Shown piece after piece: positions 43,333 to 51,777 of a stretch of DNA of 54,045 bases (position 1 is its first letter; each line of letters opens with the position of its first letter). A model generated the notes under the pieces. It ran no database searches. It was not told the DNA's origin and saw only the letters and a list, made by a program, of their open reading frames with translations. This DNA comes from DATKRB01 sp035532415 (lineage in GTDB: Bacteria > Actinomycetota > Acidimicrobiia > Acidimicrobiales > RAAP-2): NCBI GenBank assembly GCA_035532415.1, contig DATKRB010000065.1, positions 1-54,045 on the forward strand. Direction: 5' to 3'. Position numbers and translations under genes: made by a program.

Positions 43333-44558
43333 CGCCCGTCGGCCCGCAGCCCCTTTCGGGGGTGGTGGTGGTCGACCTGTCGGAGGGAGTCGCCGGGCCC
43401 TATTGCACGAAGATCCTGGCCGACTTCGGGGCCCGGGTCATCAAGGTGGAGCCACCCTCGGGCGATTGGGCCCGCGGGCTCGGTCCCTACCGCGAGGATC
43501 GGGCCGATCCCGAAGCGGGCGGGATGTTCCTGCACCTCAACACCAACAAGGAAGGCATCGTCGTCGACCTCGAATCGGACGAGGGCGCCGGCCTGGTCCG
43601 TGACCTGGCGCTGAAGGCGGACGTCCTGGTGGAGTCGTTCCGTCCCGGTCGCCTCCGCGAGCTCGGGCTCGGCGCGTCCGATCTCCTCGGGTCCAAGCCG
43701 GAGCTGGTGGTGACGTCGGTGACGCCGTTCGGTCAGACCGGGCCGTACCGGGACTTCGAGATGACCGAGATCGTGGCGTTCGCCATGGGAGGGCCGATGA
43801 ACGCCAGCGGCGTCCCCGAGCGCGAACCGGTGAAGCTACTGGGCAACCTCGTCCACATGCAGGCGGGCAACACTGCATGCACGGCCACCCTGGGTGCCCT
43901 CTACCTGGCGCTCGAGACGGGACGGGGACAGGCCGTCGATGTGGCGGTCTTCGAGACACAGAACGGGAGCACCGACCGGCGCCGGTACTACCACCTCGCC
44001 CATCAGTACACTGGGACGGTCTCCCGGCGGGCCGCGGTGGTCGGTGACGCCCGGGTCGCGCCGGGAGGCCGGTTCGTGGCCGGTGACGGCGGGCTCGTCA
44101 CCACCGGGAGGATCTGGCCCGACCACCTTGCCCGCATGGTGGCCGTGGTGGGTGATCCCGAGGTCGATTCCCTGTTCCGGCGGGGCGGTGCGGGCGCCTT
44201 GGCCGAGGCCGGCGAGATTGCGAACGCGGCCATTGCCCGCTGGGTGGGGGCCCGGACGGCGAGGCAGGCCATGCGCGAAGCGCAGGCGGGTGGATGGCCG
44301 GTCGTTGTGGTCAACGATCCTCGGAGCCTGCTGTCGGACGATCATCTCGAAGTCCGGGGTTTCTGGGTCTCCGCCGATCACCCGGTGGCCGGTCCGGTCG
44401 TTCACGCGGGGCCCCCATGGAGGATCGGCGGCGGGGGATGGGAGCTCCATCGGACCGCGCCGTTGCTCGGGCAGGACACCGATCGCGTCCTGGCCGAGGT
44501 GGTGGGGTACGGGGACGAGCGGGTGGCTCGGCTCAGAGCTGACGGAGTCGTCCGGTGA
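43299..44558 (+). CDS. CaiB/BaiF-type CoA-transferase subunit, catalytic Asp replaced by His
   Basis: 419 residues if the TTG at 43299 is used. The family start PLSGVVVVDLSEGVAGPYCTKIL must be included, which leaves only this TTG or a CTG at 43329 that overlaps the ferredoxin stop as CTGA. The site where family members have Asp (D-x-x-A-G) reads HMQAG, so His186 replaces it. The gene overlaps the next CaiB gene by GTGA. It is probably the non-catalytic half of a two-subunit transferase. Confidence 0.85.
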   Translation: MPGAGDLGRGLTPVGPQPLSGVVVVDLSEGVAGPYCTKILADFGARVIKVEPPSGDWARGLGPYREDRADPEAGGMFLHLNTNKEGIVVDLESDEGAGLVRDLALKADVLVESFRPGRLRELGLGASDLLGSKPELVVTSVTPFGQTGPYRDFEMTEIVAFAMGGPMNASGVPEREPVKLLGNLVHMQAGNTACTATLGALYLALETGRGQAVDVAVFETQNGSTDRRRYYHLAHQYTGTVSRRAAVVGDARVAPGGRFVAGDGGLVTTGRIWPDHLARMVAVVGDPEVDSLFRRGGAGALAEAGEIANAAIARWVGARTARQAMREAQAGGWPVVVVNDPRSLLSDDHLEVRGFWVSADHPVAGPVVHAGPPWRIGGGGWELHRTAPLLGQDTDRVLAEVVGYGDERVARLRADGVVR

Positions 44559-45847
44559 TCGGCCCGGCACCGACGTTCGGCCCGCTGGCCGGATTGAGAG
44601 TGCTCGATCTCACCGTGGCGCTTGCCGGCGCCCACTCCACGATGCTGCTCGCCGACCTCGGGGCCGAGATCATAAAGGTGGAGTCCTTGCAGCACTATCC
44701 GGCGTCGACCAAGGGACCTCGCCATCCCGCCACCGGGCCGGACCCGGTCCTGAGGTCGGCGAACCGGGACTACCCGGAATTCGAGCCTGGGGACGATCCC
44801 TGGAACCGGATCAGCTGGTTCAATGCCCAGGCCCGGAACAAGCTCGACATGACGGTCGACCTCACCCGGGAACGCGGGAGAGAGCTGTTCCTGCGCCTGG
44901 TGGAGATCAGCGACGGGATCGTGGAGAACAACGCTGCCGGTACCCTCGAGAAGCTTCGTCTCGCCCCCGAGGAGTTGCTCGAGCGCAACCCCCGTCTCGT
45001 CGTGGTCAGGATGCCGCCCCTCGGGCTCTCCGGACCGGACTGCGGGGCCACCGGGTTCGGGTGGCATTTTGAGGAGCTGGCGGGGATGCTGTCCGTGCAG
45101 GGCTATCCGGACGGGTTGACCGTCGGATCGATCCACATGGACGCGGCGACCGGGCCGGGCGGGGCATCGGCATTCCTGATGGGCCTGATGCAACGGCGGC
45201 GTACCGGTGCGGGCTCGGTGGTCGAGCTGGCGCAGATCGAGAACCTCCTCCACCACATGGGCGACCAGGTCATGGACGCGGCGTTCAACGATCGCGTGCC
45301 GGAGCGGTGGGGCAACCGCGACCCCAATTACGCGCCCCAGGGCGTCTACCGGTGCGCGGGAGAGGACCAGTGGATAGCACTCACCGTGCGCAGCGACGCC
45401 GAGTGGCTCTCCCTGCGGCGCGAGATGGGCGGGCCCGTGGCGCTGAGTAGCTCGGATCTCGGATCGGTGTCGGGGCGGCGTGCTCGCCATGACGTGATCG
45501 ACGCCGCCATCGCCGATTGGACCCTCCCACAGGCCAAGGAAGAGGTGTTCCGGCGGCTGCAGGCGGCGGGCGTCCCCGCCGGCCCCGTGCTCGACGAGTC
45601 CGATGCGTTCGCCGATCCCCAGTTGCAGTCCCGCGGGTTCTTCCATCTGCTCACGCATCCCTCCGCCGGGACGTACTTCGTTCCGGGGTCCAATTTCTCC
45701 CTGTCGGCGACGCCGCCGGTGATGTGGCGAGCCGCCCCGGTCCTCGGCCAGGACAACGAGTACGTGTACCGGGAGCTGTTGGGCGTCACCGAGGAGGAGT
45801 ACGCGGTGCTGGTCGCCGAAGGACACGTGGGCGACCGATACCTGTGA
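44555..45847 (+). CDS. CaiB/BaiF-type CoA-transferase subunit with catalytic Asp
   Basis: 430 residues from a GTG overlapping the previous stop by 4 bp. LAGLRVLDLTVALAGAHSTMLLADLGAEIIKVE is the CoA-binding start; the predicted nucleophile Asp196 is in SIHMDAATG. It aligns with the preceding gene over the full length. Tight overlap and one intact active site suggest a heteromeric succinyl-CoA-type transferase, comparable in layout to BbsEF. Confidence 0.92.
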   Translation: MIGPAPTFGPLAGLRVLDLTVALAGAHSTMLLADLGAEIIKVESLQHYPASTKGPRHPATGPDPVLRSANRDYPEFEPGDDPWNRISWFNAQARNKLDMTVDLTRERGRELFLRLVEISDGIVENNAAGTLEKLRLAPEELLERNPRLVVVRMPPLGLSGPDCGATGFGWHFEELAGMLSVQGYPDGLTVGSIHMDAATGPGGASAFLMGLMQRRRTGAGSVVELAQIENLLHHMGDQVMDAAFNDRVPERWGNRDPNYAPQGVYRCAGEDQWIALTVRSDAEWLSLRREMGGPVALSSSDLGSVSGRRARHDVIDAAIADWTLPQAKEEVFRRLQAAGVPAGPVLDESDAFADPQLQSRGFFHLLTHPSAGTYFVPGSNFSLSATPPVMWRAAPVLGQDNEYVYRELLGVTEEEYAVLVAEGHVGDRYL

Positions 45848-45859
45848 CATCATCCTCGC

Positions 45860-45914
45860 CAGAGCCGGGTCCATCCCGGCAGACCGGCAGAGCCGGGTCC
45901 ATCCCGGCAGACCG
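45860..45914. repeat. Two tandem 28-bp repeats, each with a hairpin
   Basis: The units are 45860-45887 and 45888-45914. Each contains the perfect inverted repeat GCCGGG-tccat-CCCGGC. They fill the 96-bp gap between the CaiB and LLM genes. They could be stacked hairpins that protect or end the CaiB transcript, or paired operator sites for the downstream genes. Confidence 0.85.
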
Positions 45915-45943
45915 CCGTCGACGTGCTTCAGGAGGGGAGAGAG

Positions 45944-46789
45944 ATGATGAAGGTGGGTTTGATGCTGTCCGCCGTGAACCCGAGATTCTGGGTGGACGCG
46001 GCGAGGGCGGCAGAGGAGGCGGGTTTCGAATCGGTCTGGCTGCCGGAGCACCTCGTGTTCCCCGTCGCGATGTCGGGAAGCCCGCACACCGGGCACGATG
46101 AGCCGCCGGTCGACGCGCGGGTCCCTGCCTATGACGTCTTCGTGGCCCTCGCCCTGGTGGCTGGTCATACGGAGTCCATCAAGCTGGCGACCAACGTGTA
46201 CAACATCGGCTTGCGCCACCCGTTCGTGACGGCCCGCGCGGTGACGACCCTCAGCATGATCTCGGGTGGTCGGGTGGAGCTGGGCGTGGGCGCCAGCTGG
46301 CTGAAGGAGGAATGGGACGCCGTCGGGCTCGACTTCTCGACCCGGGGCCGGCGGGTCGACGAGGCCATCACCGTCTGCCGGCGCCTCTGGACCGAGGACG
46401 TGATCGAGCACCACGGGGAGTTCTTCGACTTTCAACCGGTCGGGTTCGAGCCCAAGCCGGTGAACGGTCCGCCGCCGATCCTGGTGGGGGGTGACTCGCC
46501 TGCCGCCATGAGCCGTGCCGCTCGCCTCGGTGACGGTTGGCTCCCCATGAACCACTCGTTGAGCCAATTGCCGGCGGGGATCGAGCGAGTGGCGGAGCTC
46601 CGGCGTCGCGCCGGGCGTGAGGACCCGATCGAGGTCACCGTGGCCGGGGACGCCCAGAGCGTCGCCGATCTGCACGCTTACGACCGGGCCGGGGTGAGGA
46701 GGGTGATCGTCCGCCCGTTCGCCAGTTCACGCGAGGCGCTCGACGGCATCCGCCGCTATGGGGAGGACGTCCTGGCCAAGATGGGATGA
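45944..46789 (+). CDS. Luciferase-like (LLM) F420/FMN-dependent oxidoreductase
   Basis: 281 residues from the ATG at 45944 after AGGAGGGGAG. LLM signatures: VDAARAAEEAGFESVWLPEHLVFP, LATNVYNIGLRHPFVTARAVTTLSMISGGRVELGVGASWL, and PPPILVGGDSPAAMSRAARLGDGWLP. The latter two are the usual F420-type LLM regions. It is shorter than and not close to the LLM protein at 13091. It lies between a CoA-transferase pair and an amidohydrolase in one rightward array. Confidence 0.9.
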   Translation: MMKVGLMLSAVNPRFWVDAARAAEEAGFESVWLPEHLVFPVAMSGSPHTGHDEPPVDARVPAYDVFVALALVAGHTESIKLATNVYNIGLRHPFVTARAVTTLSMISGGRVELGVGASWLKEEWDAVGLDFSTRGRRVDEAITVCRRLWTEDVIEHHGEFFDFQPVGFEPKPVNGPPPILVGGDSPAAMSRAARLGDGWLPMNHSLSQLPAGIERVAELRRRAGREDPIEVTVAGDAQSVADLHAYDRAGVRRVIVRPFASSREALDGIRRYGEDVLAKMG

Positions 46790-46874
46790 GGCGGCACGGG
46801 CGGAACCGGTAGCCTGCAAGGCGGTGGCTCGGCGTGGCGGCTCCGGAGCCGCCACGGCACAGGAGGGAGTCACC

Positions 46875-48002
46875 ATGGGGAAGATCTGGGCCAACTCGGG
46901 CGATTCCCATTTCATCGAGCCGGCGGAGGCATGGCAGAGCCTGCCGTCGGCGCTGGCGGAGCGGATGCCGCGCAGCGAGCGGGATCCCGACGGTGAGCAC
47001 GAGACCGTCCACGTGGACGGCCGGAGCTTCCGACGAAGGCTCCCGTCCATCGCCCAGCAGGAGTTCCACCGCCAGAGCAACCAATCCGAGGGGGTGCGGG
47101 ACCTCGCGGTGCGCCTGCGGGATCTCGACGAGGAAGGGATCTGGGGAGAGCTGGTCTTCCCCTCCCTCGGGATGTGGAACGCCTCCTTCCGCGATCCGTT
47201 GCTGGTGCGAGAGGCGATGAAGGTGAGCAACGACTGGGTGCGGGACACGATCATGCGGGCCTCGCCCCGGCTGGTGCCGACCGCTCAGGTCTCGATGCTG
47301 TCGATCGAGGATGCCGTCGCCGAAGTGGAGCGGAGTGCGGCGCTGGGATTTCGGGCCGTCTTTCTGCCCACCACGCCGCCGGGGGCGATGGAGGACTACA
47401 ACCGGGATGTCTGGGATCCGTTCTGGCGCGCCTGCGAGGTTGCGGGGATGGTGGTGGCGTTTCACATCGGTACCGACCCGATCGACGTGGCGGCGGGGGA
47501 CGAGATCGGGGTCGTCCACCGCGGCCCCGGCGGCGCGGTGCTCAACCACACGGAGACGACCTTCTCGGGCCAGAGGGCGGTGATGAAGATGGTGGCGTCG
47601 GGCGCTCTCGACCGTCACCCCGACCTGAAGGTCCTTGTGTCGGAGGGAGGGGCGACGTGGGTGCCCTTCCTCGGTGACCGGATGAACGAGTCGTACCGGC
47701 AGCACTCGATGCGGGTGCGCCCCAAGCTCTCGATGCCGCCCAAGGACTTCCTCTACCGTCAGGTGTACGCCTCGTTTCAGCACGACGAGAGCGCGGTGGC
47801 GGCGATGACGGCGATGGGTTACCGGAACGTCATGTGGGGGAGCGACTACCCGCACATGGAGGGGACCTTCGGCCATACCCAGGAGACCCTGCACCACCTC
47901 TTCGACGGCGTGAGCGACGAAGTGCGGTACCGGATAACCGTCGGCTCGTTTCTCGACCTCTTCCCCGAGGTGGGGGCGCCGCCGGCGCTCGCCGCGGCCT
48001 GA
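46875..48002 (+). CDS. Amidohydrolase family 2 (ACMSD-like)
   Basis: 375 residues from the ATG at 46875 after AGGAGGGAG. MGKIWANSGDSHFIEP, VVAFHIGTDP, VSEGGATWVPF and MWGSDYPHMEGTFGHT give the same metal-site pattern as the paralogues at 15405 and 49960. It is followed by the SDR gene after 18 bp. A possible -10 TAGCCT is at 46809-46814. Confidence 0.9.
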   Translation: MGKIWANSGDSHFIEPAEAWQSLPSALAERMPRSERDPDGEHETVHVDGRSFRRRLPSIAQQEFHRQSNQSEGVRDLAVRLRDLDEEGIWGELVFPSLGMWNASFRDPLLVREAMKVSNDWVRDTIMRASPRLVPTAQVSMLSIEDAVAEVERSAALGFRAVFLPTTPPGAMEDYNRDVWDPFWRACEVAGMVVAFHIGTDPIDVAAGDEIGVVHRGPGGAVLNHTETTFSGQRAVMKMVASGALDRHPDLKVLVSEGGATWVPFLGDRMNESYRQHSMRVRPKLSMPPKDFLYRQVYASFQHDESAVAAMTAMGYRNVMWGSDYPHMEGTFGHTQETLHHLFDGVSDEVRYRITVGSFLDLFPEVGAPPALAAA

Positions 48003-48020
48003 ACGAACGGAGGATTGTAG

Positions 48021-48875
48021 ATGGACTCCTCGGATCTCCTGCTCACCGGGCAGGTCGCCGTCGTGACCGGTGGAGGGGGCGGCATCGGGCGGGGGATCTC
48101 GATCGAGCTCGCCCGGGCCGGGGCCGACGTCGTGGTGGCCGACATCGATACCGATCGGGCCCAGCGCACCGCCGAGCTGGTGCGTGCCGCGGGTCGCGAG
48201 GCGCTGGCGGTGACCACCGACGTGATGGACTCCGATCAGGTGCGCGCGGCCGTCGCCGCTGCGGACGACGGGTTCGGGCGCCTCGACATCCTCGTGAACA
48301 ACGCCGGGGGAGTGAACGGAAGGCGGTTCCTCGACCAGAGCGAGAGGAGCTGGCGCCGTCACATCGAGATCAACCTGGTGAGCATGTTGGCCGCGACGTC
48401 GGCCGCGGTGCCGCTCATGATCCGGGGTGGACGGGGCGGATCGATCGTGAACGTCTCGAGTATCGAGGGGTCGCGGGCCGCTCCCACCTTCGCCGTGTAC
48501 GCCGCGTGCAAAGCAGGGATGATCAGCTTCACCCGGACGATGGCGGTCGAGCTCGGCGAGCACGCGATCCGGGTCAACTGCATCTCGCCGGACCAGACGG
48601 CTACGCCGGGGAACCACGGGATGCGGACGGGGCCCATCCCCGACGACCTGCCGCCCCGCCCCCCGGCGATCGCCGAAGGGATCGCCCGCTACGTGCCACT
48701 CCGCCGCGAGGGCGTCGTGGAGGAGTGCGGCAGCGTCGTGGTCTTCCTGTGCTCGAGGCTGGCGGCCTACGTGACGGGCGCGAACATCCCGGTCGACGGT
48801 GGGGCATGGGCGTCGAGCGGGTGGGTCGGCTCGCCCGACGGCGGATGGCAGCTCTATCCCGGGATGGGTGGGTAG
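48021..48875 (+). CDS. Short-chain dehydrogenase/reductase
   Basis: 284 residues of classical SDR type. TGGGGGIG (16-23), Asp in VADIDTD (NAD preference), NNAG, the catalytic Ser in VNVSSIEGSRAA and YAACKAG (Tyr-x3-Lys). C-terminal TGANIPVDGGAW is the typical ending. GGAGG precedes the ATG. It is the last gene of the ferredoxin-CaiB-CaiB-LLM-amidohydrolase-SDR array and probably oxidises an alcohol intermediate. Confidence 0.92.
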   Translation: MDSSDLLLTGQVAVVTGGGGGIGRGISIELARAGADVVVADIDTDRAQRTAELVRAAGREALAVTTDVMDSDQVRAAVAAADDGFGRLDILVNNAGGVNGRRFLDQSERSWRRHIEINLVSMLAATSAAVPLMIRGGRGGSIVNVSSIEGSRAAPTFAVYAACKAGMISFTRTMAVELGEHAIRVNCISPDQTATPGNHGMRTGPIPDDLPPRPPAIAEGIARYVPLRREGVVEECGSVVVFLCSRLAAYVTGANIPVDGGAWASSGWVGSPDGGWQLYPGMGG

Positions 48876-48904
48876 TCCCAGGTGGAGCGAACTGACGGGT
48901 TCGG

Positions 48905-49963
48905 TCAGGTAGGCGAAAGGGGCTCCGCCTCTCGCAGCTCGGCCGCCAGGGCGACGACGTCCTCGAGCGAGCGGAGCTGGTCGTTGAGGTGGGTGCACGT
49001 CGGGGTGCCGACCAGCTCGGCCCTCACCCACCTCCTCAGGTCGTGCGCGGACTGACCCTCCAGCCGGAGCGCGCTCCGTGCGGCATCGGGGCATTCGACC
49101 CACGGAAGCGCCCGGGGGTCCGCCTCGATCTCCACCACGGTCAGGTGCTCGGGTTCGAAGACGGCCCGCAGGGCGTACTCGTGGATGACGAGCTCGGCTC
49201 CCGCGTCGGTGACATGGCTGTCCCGGAAGACGGCGTCGGCCACCAGGACCTTCCCGTCGCGGGCCAGGTCGAGCCGCCGCCGCCGCCGCATGGCCAACGG
49301 AGGGAGCCGCTCCATCTCATGCCATCCGAGCGGGTCGTCGGGGTCCTCGAGGGTCGGGGCGACCGGCCCGCGGACGACGGGGCTCACGCCGTCGGTGTCG
49401 TAGGAGTCCATGATGGTGGCGCCGATCCGCCACCCAGCGCACTGGTCGGCCATGCCGGTCTTGCGGGGATCGGGCTGGGTCCGACGGCGAGGGGGGGGCC
49501 CGAGCGACACCGAGGACTCGATCAGCTGCTGCTGGGCATAGCCGACGACCTGGCCCGAGACCAGGGTGGCCACCGGGATCTCGTCGAGCAGCTGGTAGAG
49601 GGGGCTGCGCGCCGCACGATGCTCGGGCGTCACCCGCTCCAACACGGCGCGGAAGCCCGACACCGTCGGCTCTCCCACCAGGTCCCCGCTCCCGATCGGG
49701 GGCTCGGTGGTGATCTGGTCGAGCACGTACGGACGGGCGCTGACCGTAGCCGCGAGGCGTGCCTCGGCGCGGAGGTGAGCGTCGCCCTGCCCGTCGGTGA
49801 AGAGGTCGCGGGCCAGACCGAGGAGCGAGAGGTGGCCGTCCAACCCGTCGGGCCGGCGGACGTCCATCGACGTTGTCCGCCGGATCGACCCCGGACGCCG
49901 CGGCGGGGTCCGGGTCAGTGGTTCGTGGGTGCCTCGTCGAGGATGGAGCGCGAGCACGCTCAC
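48905..49963 (-). CDS. DUF2889-family protein (paralogue 2)
   Basis: 352 residues from a GTG at 49963 that overlaps the amidohydrolase stop by 4 bp. The longer start is preferred because the RPGSIRRTTSMDV block matches RRTSHVDIV in the paralogue at 24781; an ATG at 49867 would remove it. The C-terminal block LPWVECPDAARSALRLEG…ELVGTPTCTHLNDQLRSL is the family signature. Function unknown. Coupling to an amidohydrolase is a useful hint. Confidence 0.82.
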   Translation of the reverse strand: MSVLALHPRRGTHEPLTRTPPRRPGSIRRTTSMDVRRPDGLDGHLSLLGLARDLFTDGQGDAHLRAEARLAATVSARPYVLDQITTEPPIGSGDLVGEPTVSGFRAVLERVTPEHRAARSPLYQLLDEIPVATLVSGQVVGYAQQQLIESSVSLGPPPRRRTQPDPRKTGMADQCAGWRIGATIMDSYDTDGVSPVVRGPVAPTLEDPDDPLGWHEMERLPPLAMRRRRRLDLARDGKVLVADAVFRDSHVTDAGAELVIHEYALRAVFEPEHLTVVEIEADPRALPWVECPDAARSALRLEGQSAHDLRRWVRAELVGTPTCTHLNDQLRSLEDVVALAAELREAEPLSPT

Positions 49964-51129
49964 CCGTCGCCGGGCGGCGGTGGCACGTGCGGGAACAATT
50001 CGTTGAACGCGCCGACGGTGATCCGCCGCCGCACTGCGTCCGGCACGTCGTCGAAGAGCTCGTGGAGCGTCTTCTGGGTGTGGCCGAAGGTGCCTTCCAG
50101 ATGGGGGTAGTCGCTTCCCCACATCACGTTCTGCCAACCCATCGCAGAGCAGGCCTGTACCGCGCTGCGGTCGTGCTGGAACGAGGCGTACACCTGCGAG
50201 TACAGGTACTCGCTGGGGGGCTTGGAGAGCACGGGGCGGACGGCGAAACCGTGCTGGCGGTAACCCTCGTCCATCCGGTCCGCCAGAAACGGGCCCCACG
50301 TCGCCCCTCCCTCGGAGACGAGCACGCGAAGCTCCCGATGGCGGTCGAGCGCGCCTGCGGCGATCAGCTGCGTCACACAACGCTGACCGCCGTAGGTCGT
50401 CTCGACGTAGTTGAGGACCGCGCCCCCCCGCCCGCGGTGGTAGACGCCGGTTCTCTGGTCGGGGGTGTGTGGCTCGGTGCCGATGTGGAAGCCGATCACC
50501 AGCCCGGTGTCGGCCATGGCGTCCCAGACCGGGTCCCAGTCCTCGTGGTGCCAGGGAGGGGAGACGACGGGGGGACGAGTCGGGAAGAACGCGATGTGGA
50601 ACCCGAGGCCCGCGGCGCGGTGGATCTCGGCGATGGTGTCCTCCACCTTCACCAGGGGCACCGACGCGCAGCAGACGTACCTCGGCGACTGCCGCTGAAA
50701 GTCGATGGCCCAGTCGTTGAGCACCTTGTTGCCCTCGCGGACCGTCTCGGGGTCCTTGATGTTGAACGACCAGATCCCCAGGGAGGGATAGATCACCTCA
50801 CCCCAGATGCCCTCGTCGTCGAGGTCCTTCAGCCGCAGCGCGGGGTCGTTGGCTCCCGGGGCGCGCAGCATGACGTCCAACATGCTCGTGGCCTCGCTGT
50901 CCTTGCGGAGGTGCCTGGACCGCTCGGCCAGCTCCGCCGCCGACGGTTGGGGCCGGCTCGGCAGCGGTCGCCGGAAGGCCTCTCCGTCCACGTACACGGT
51001 CTCGAACCGCCCGTCGGGGTCCTTCACACTTCGGGGCATCCGCGAGCGCAGCCGCTCGGGAAGATCGTCCCAGAGGTCGGCCGGCTCGACGAGGTGGGAG
51101 TCGCCCGAGTTCGCCCAGATCTTGGCCAT
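49960..51129 (-). CDS. Amidohydrolase family 2 (ACMSD-like)
   Basis: 389 residues from the ATG at 51129, in line with the paralogues' MxKIWANSGDSH start; a GTG at 51138 would add three residues. Metal-site motifs are SGDSHLVEP, IGFHIGTEP, VSEGGATWGPF and MWGSDYPHLEGTFGHT. It is very similar in layout to the proteins at 15405 and 46875. Its stop overlaps the start of the DUF2889 gene (GTGA), so both are translated together. Two 16-bp tandem repeats lie about 37 bp upstream. Confidence 0.9.
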   Translation of the reverse strand: MAKIWANSGDSHLVEPADLWDDLPERLRSRMPRSVKDPDGRFETVYVDGEAFRRPLPSRPQPSAAELAERSRHLRKDSEATSMLDVMLRAPGANDPALRLKDLDDEGIWGEVIYPSLGIWSFNIKDPETVREGNKVLNDWAIDFQRQSPRYVCCASVPLVKVEDTIAEIHRAAGLGFHIAFFPTRPPVVSPPWHHEDWDPVWDAMADTGLVIGFHIGTEPHTPDQRTGVYHRGRGGAVLNYVETTYGGQRCVTQLIAAGALDRHRELRVLVSEGGATWGPFLADRMDEGYRQHGFAVRPVLSKPPSEYLYSQVYASFQHDRSAVQACSAMGWQNVMWGSDYPHLEGTFGHTQKTLHELFDDVPDAVRRRITVGAFNELFPHVPPPPGDG

Positions 51130-51165
51130 GACCGCCACCTTTCGACTCGCCCGTGCCCCGGCGCT

Positions 51166-51197
51166 TCATCCGGTCCTGGGGTCATCCGGTCCTGGGG
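51166..51197. repeat. Two perfect 16-bp tandem repeats
   Basis: TCATCCGGTCCTGGGG occurs at 51166-51181 and 51182-51197. It lies upstream of the minus-strand amidohydrolase start. Confidence 0.9.
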
Positions 51198-51343
51198 CCG
51201 CTGTGGTCGGGGCACCATCCAAAATAGTCTTCTCGAACAGGTGGCGCAACGGTCGCCCCGTCCCAGGGTACGACGGTGCGGGAGACGCGGCTCGTCCTGC
51301 TCGCCGCCGTCGGAAGTCGTTCGGCCGACCGGCCGGCGGTTGG

Positions 51344-51349
51344 TAGGAT
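51344..51349 (+). promoter_or_regulatory. -10 box TAGGAT before the 99-aa gene
   Basis: TAGGAT fits the actinobacterial TANNNT pattern and is in the right direction for the gene at 51434. No good -35 is evident. Confidence 0.35.
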
Positions 51350-51433
51350 CTGAGGCGGTTCTCCGGCACCCCCGCGGTCGGCTTCGACACCCCCGACGGG
51401 ACGAGCCGGGAAGACAACGACGAAAGGAGCAGG

Positions 51434-51733
51434 GTGACCACGCTGAAGGCTGGAGTTCGATTGGGGTGCCCGAGCTGCACCACCCAGGTCATCGTGGTCG
51501 GTGCTCCCTCCGTGGATGTCAAGCTCACCTGCTCGGGGGAGCTGCTCGGTGACATCGGTGCCACCGGAGCCGGTGGGGGCCACGACGGCGACGGCGCCCA
51601 GCTCGGGAAGCGCTACGCCGACGAGGACCTGGGTCTCGAGTTGCTGTGCACCAAGGCGGGGAGCGGCACCCTCGCCGTCGACGGGCGCCCCTTGGCGCTC
51701 AAGGGCGTGAAGCAGCTCCCCTCTTCGGACTGA
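51434..51733 (+). CDS. Small conserved-looking protein of unknown function (99 aa)
   Basis: 99 residues from a GTG after AAAGGAGCAG. Four cysteines: Cys12 and Cys15 (CPSC), Cys33 and Cys72. The C-terminal half QLGKRYADEDLGLELLCTKAGSGTLAVDGRPLALK recalls small proteins I have seen beside acyl-CoA ligases in mycolata, from memory only. It could bind a metal through CxxC or be a small partner of CoA enzymes. No signal peptide. It is convergent with the double CaiB gene. Confidence 0.75.
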   Translation: MTTLKAGVRLGCPSCTTQVIVVGAPSVDVKLTCSGELLGDIGATGAGGGHDGDGAQLGKRYADEDLGLELLCTKAGSGTLAVDGRPLALKGVKQLPSSD

Positions 51734-51777
51734 GAGGCCCCCATCGGCTCCTCCTCGGCCCGCCCGGTGGGCTCCGC

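Larger units (their letters stand above)
51130..51433. other. 304-bp divergent intergenic region
   Basis: Between the amidohydrolase and the 99-residue protein I see no gene. It holds two 16-bp tandem repeats at its left and a TAGGAT box (51344-51349) that would drive the rightward gene with a leader of about 78 nt. Confidence 0.6.

Noticed and set aside
44402..46675. Long minus-strand frame opposite the CaiB and LLM genes
   Set aside because: A shadow frame with low-complexity Arg/His/Gly content and no motif.
46635..49103. Very long minus-strand open frame of about 820 codons
   Set aside because: It lies opposite the LLM, amidohydrolase and SDR genes, which have family motifs and ribosome sites. 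The frame itself has no recognisable domain.
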